This document shows, piece by piece, positions 62,139-64,000 of a DNA stretch of 64,000 nt (positions within the stretch are counted from its first letter, which is position 1; every line of letters begins with the position of its first letter). The DNA is from Phycisphaeraceae bacterium (lineage in GTDB: Bacteria > Planctomycetota > Phycisphaerae > Phycisphaerales > Phycisphaeraceae). A program made the translations under genes and the position numbers. The stretch lies in contig NYZC01000352.1 of the NCBI GenBank assembly GCA_002686995.1, positions 1-64,000 of the forward strand, read 5' to 3'. Below the pieces are notes generated by a model. It saw nothing but the letters and a program-made list of their open reading frames with translations. It searched no databases and was not told the origin of the DNA.

Positions 62139-63170
62139 TCAGAACTTGCCGTCGCGCACTTCGTAGTGCGTGGGCTTGCCAAGGCTTTCGCCGCCGCGCT
62201 GCACCCAGTCGGCGACCCACCGGAGCATCCGGTCGGTATCGACGCGGGGCGGTCCGAAGAGGCGATTCGCCTGCGCAGCGTCGCAGAGCAGGGCGTCATC
62301 GGCTTCGGCGCCGGTGAAGCTGACGGGTCGATCGATAATCCGTCCGAGCGATTCCGCGGCGCGGCGAACGCTCAGGAGTTCGGGCCCCGTCACGTTGAAC
62401 GGACGTGGCGGCGACGCGGCGTGATCGAGGGTTTGCAGCGCCATGGCGTTCGCGTCGCCCTGCCAGATGATGTGCGCGTGGCCCATCGTCACGTCGATCG
62501 GTTCGCCGGCCAGGATCTTCCTGGCCAGATCGGAAAGGACGCCATACCGTAGCTCGTTCGCGTAGCTGAGCCGGATGAACGTCATGTCGATGCTCAACTC
62601 GTTGCTGAAGTATTCGAAGATACGCTCGCGCCCGAGGCAGCTTGCGTAGTACTCGCCCTCGGCGTGAAGCGGATCGGTCTCGACGGGCCCGCCGCCGCTC
62701 ACGGGCGTCATCCCGTAGACACACGTGGAGAACACGGCGATCCGGCTCGCCCGATACCTCCGGGCCACGAGGCTCGGCAGGTGCGTGTTCATCGCCCAGG
62801 TCAGCGGCTCGTTGCCGGTCGAGCCGAACTTCCGTCCGGCCATGTAGACGACGTTGGGCGCGTCCGGCAGGGCCATCAGCGCATCGACGTCCAGCAGGTC
62901 GCAGCGGATCGTCTCGACGCCGGCGTCCCGAAGCTGCGCCGCGACGCCTTCGGAGGAGAAGCGCGACACGGCAATGACGCGACGACTGACGCTCGCGGCA
63001 TCGGAAGCGAGCCGCGCCATGCGCGACAACGAAGGCCCCATCTTGCCGGCGGCGCCGAGCACGATGACGTCGCCTTCGAGGCGGCCGAGCGTCTCGACGA
63101 CGCCGGGCGAGGGATCGCTGAGCAGCTCCTCGAGCTGTTCGACGGACTCGACCGTGTTTGGGAGGGTCAT
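62139..63170 (-). CDS. NAD-dependent epimerase/dehydratase-like protein
   Basis: A 343-residue extended SDR. The nucleotide-binding motif is GAAGKMGPSL, a variant of GxxGxxG. The region that should hold Y-x-x-x-K reads EGEYYASCLGRERI, so the tyrosine is present but the catalytic lysine is not in its usual place; Arg might substitute or the enzyme may work differently. FNVTGPELLSVRRAAESLG near the end is a typical sugar-epimerase-family segment. It precedes the hydrolase gene. Substrate unknown. Confidence 0.82.
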   Translation of the reverse strand: MTLPNTVESVEQLEELLSDPSPGVVETLGRLEGDVIVLGAAGKMGPSLSRMARLASDAASVSRRVIAVSRFSSEGVAAQLRDAGVETIRCDLLDVDALMALPDAPNVVYMAGRKFGSTGNEPLTWAMNTHLPSLVARRYRASRIAVFSTCVYGMTPVSGGGPVETDPLHAEGEYYASCLGRERIFEYFSNELSIDMTFIRLSYANELRYGVLSDLARKILAGEPIDVTMGHAHIIWQGDANAMALQTLDHAASPPRPFNVTGPELLSVRRAAESLGRIIDRPVSFTGAEADDALLCDAAQANRLFGPPRVDTDRMLRWVADWVQRGGESLGKPTHYEVRDGKF

Positions 63171-63216
63171 TGGGCTTTAGAGGGTACAGATTATGGCGAC
63201 CGGCGGGGCGGGAGAA

Positions 63217-63323
63217 ATTAAGCTATTAGTCATTAAGCCAATCGCTATTTGTCGATTTGGGCGGGTCTCCGAACGCGGTCCGAAATGACAAACAACGATT
63301 GGCTTAATGACTGATAGCTTGAT
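63217..63323. repeat. Inverted-repeat (MITE-like) element, full copy C
   Basis: 107 bp. Left arm ATTAAGCTATTAGTCATTAA and its complementary right arm match copy B over about 40 bp with several substitutions, and the centre includes GAACGCGG. It sits in the 199-bp gap between the divergent epimerase and SGNH hydrolase genes. It is followed by a run of C and G bases at 63327-63343. Confidence 0.9.
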
Positions 63324-63369
63324 TTTCCCCGCCCCCCCCCGCCCCAAGACTACGGAAAGATTCCCACCC

Positions 63370-64000
63370 ATGAAAAAGGATTGGCACCCTCAGGAGTTCA
63401 AAAAGCTTGTCACGCTCGGTGAAAGCACCACGGCCGGAGGGTGGGCAAGCTGCCGCGAGCGATGCTGGGCGAGTCGGCTCGCGGCGCTGATCGACGAATT
63501 CCAGCGCGTGCCCGTCGAGCTGATCAACTGTGGGATCGGCGCCAACGTGATCTCCACGCGCAGTCCCTCATACGAGCGGAGCGGCAGGCCTGCCGCGGAC
63601 GAGCGCCTCGACCGCGACGTCATCGCGCACGAGCCGGATCTGCTGGTCATCTCCTACGGTCTGAACGATGCGCGCGGCGGCACGACGCTCGACCTGTTCG
63701 ACGAGCTCGTGACCGGCCTGATCGGACGCGTTCGGAAGTCGATCCAGCCGCTCATCCTGCTTCCCGGTCCTTATTACATGAATGACTTCACCGTGGGCGA
63801 GGCACAGTGGTCTAACGCGGACCTCGAGACGTTCTATCAGTTCAATGAACGCACGCGCGAGATCGCGGATCGGCTCGAGTGCCTGTACGTGGATCTTCTG
63901 TCGGCCTACGGCGACGCTGACTGGCTCGTGCACGATGACGGCGTGCATGCCAACGACCTGGGACACCGCATCGTGGCGAACAGGATGTTCGAGGTGCTGG
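63370..64000 (+). CDS. SGNH/GDSL-type hydrolase (3' end outside window)
   Basis: 210 visible codons from the ATG at 63370; the end lies beyond the window. Block I is VTLGESTTAGGW (GxST in place of GDSL), Gly of block II is GIGANVIS, block III is YGLNDARGG, and block V is DDGVHANDLGH with the Asp and His of the triad. No signal peptide. SGNH hydrolases remove acyl groups from sugars or lipids; with the esterase upstream, carbohydrate de-acylation is likely. The start lies 47 bp after the inverted-repeat element. Confidence 0.85.
   Translation, partial: MKKDWHPQEFKKLVTLGESTTAGGWASCRERCWASRLAALIDEFQRVPVELINCGIGANVISTRSPSYERSGRPAADERLDRDVIAHEPDLLVISYGLNDARGGTTLDLFDELVTGLIGRVRKSIQPLILLPGPYYMNDFTVGEAQWSNADLETFYQFNERTREIADRLECLYVDLLSAYGDADWLVHDDGVHANDLGHRIVANRMFEVL

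Noticed and set aside
1-64000. CRISPR arrays, rRNA genes, prophage or transposase genes
   Set aside because: Looked for repeats with regular spacers, rRNA-like sequence and integrase or transposase motifs; none seen.

Overview
The window looks like chromosomal DNA of a planctomycete, most likely Phycisphaerae-like. This is an inference. It rests on high GC, two PEP-CTERM secreted proteins, four H-X9-DG type pseudopilins, many Gfo/Idh/MocA oxidoreductases, sulfatase, fucosidase and polysaccharide-lyase-like genes, and a CRTAC1-type FG-GAP lipoprotein. There is no rRNA, CRISPR array, integrase or transposase. No intact tRNA is visible, only one tRNA-3'-end-like scrap near 5.45 kb.

Layout. (1) 0-5.4 kb: truncated FG-GAP lipoprotein, PEP-CTERM protein, TIM-barrel epimerase, a pseudopilin with no canonical start codon, and a membrane-anchored unknown. 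(2) 5.6-16.4 kb: a carbohydrate locus with a PL22-like oligogalacturonate lyase, a Gfo/Idh/MocA enzyme, a pseudopilin, a kelch propeller, two paralogous TIM-barrel glycosidase-like proteins and a tandem pair of secreted BNR-propeller proteins. (3) 16.5-21 kb: two coupled amidohydrolase-like genes, a Gfo/Idh/MocA gene, a small frameshifted ORF and a class III aminotransferase. (4) 21-30.5 kb: a coupled minus-strand operon of two large polytopic membrane proteins, a 1511-residue FtsX-type permease carrying a degenerate M28 peptidase ectodomain, and an alpha/beta hydrolase. (5) 30.7-34 kb: a UPF0261 protein, a PEP-hydrolase-like TIM barrel and an oxidoreductase on the plus strand; the first two correspond to the two halves of plant Tm-1. 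(6) 34.2-45.3 kb: M20 peptidase, RidA protein, and a compact biosynthetic cluster with a dimodular NRPS (A-T-C-A-T-TE), a DRE-TIM aldolase/lyase and an IDO-like Fe/2OG amino-acid dioxygenase. A medium-chain dehydrogenase and a NIPSNAP protein diverge from it. (7) 45.3-50.1 kb: DapA-like aldolase, nitrilase, zinc alcohol dehydrogenase and two PhyH-type dioxygenases, one with HxG where the iron-binding HxD should be. (8) 50.2-60.9 kb: sulfatase, oxidoreductase, five-bladed-propeller glycosidase-like protein, GH29 fucosidase, DUF4838 protein, two pseudopilins, a PEP-CTERM protein and a LacI-family remnant. (9) 61-64 kb: alpha/beta hydrolase, NAD-dependent epimerase and a truncated SGNH hydrolase.

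Repeats. Three copies of a roughly 107-bp inverted-repeat (MITE-like) element lie at 14.8, 50.1 and 63.2 kb. The half copy at 14.8 kb supplies both the stop codon of one BNR gene and the ATG of the next. A second 20-bp palindrome family sits at or over gene 3' ends. Short degenerate 6- to 8-mer tandem tracts fill several intergenic gaps.

How the genes work together (inference): most of the window is an accessory catabolic gene set for acidic and sulfated algal or plant polysaccharides. Lyases, propellers, fucosidase, sulfatase and esterases release sugars, and the many oxidoreductases, epimerases and aldolases process them. The NRPS cluster and the FtsX/OPT-like operon are the parts least explained by catabolism.
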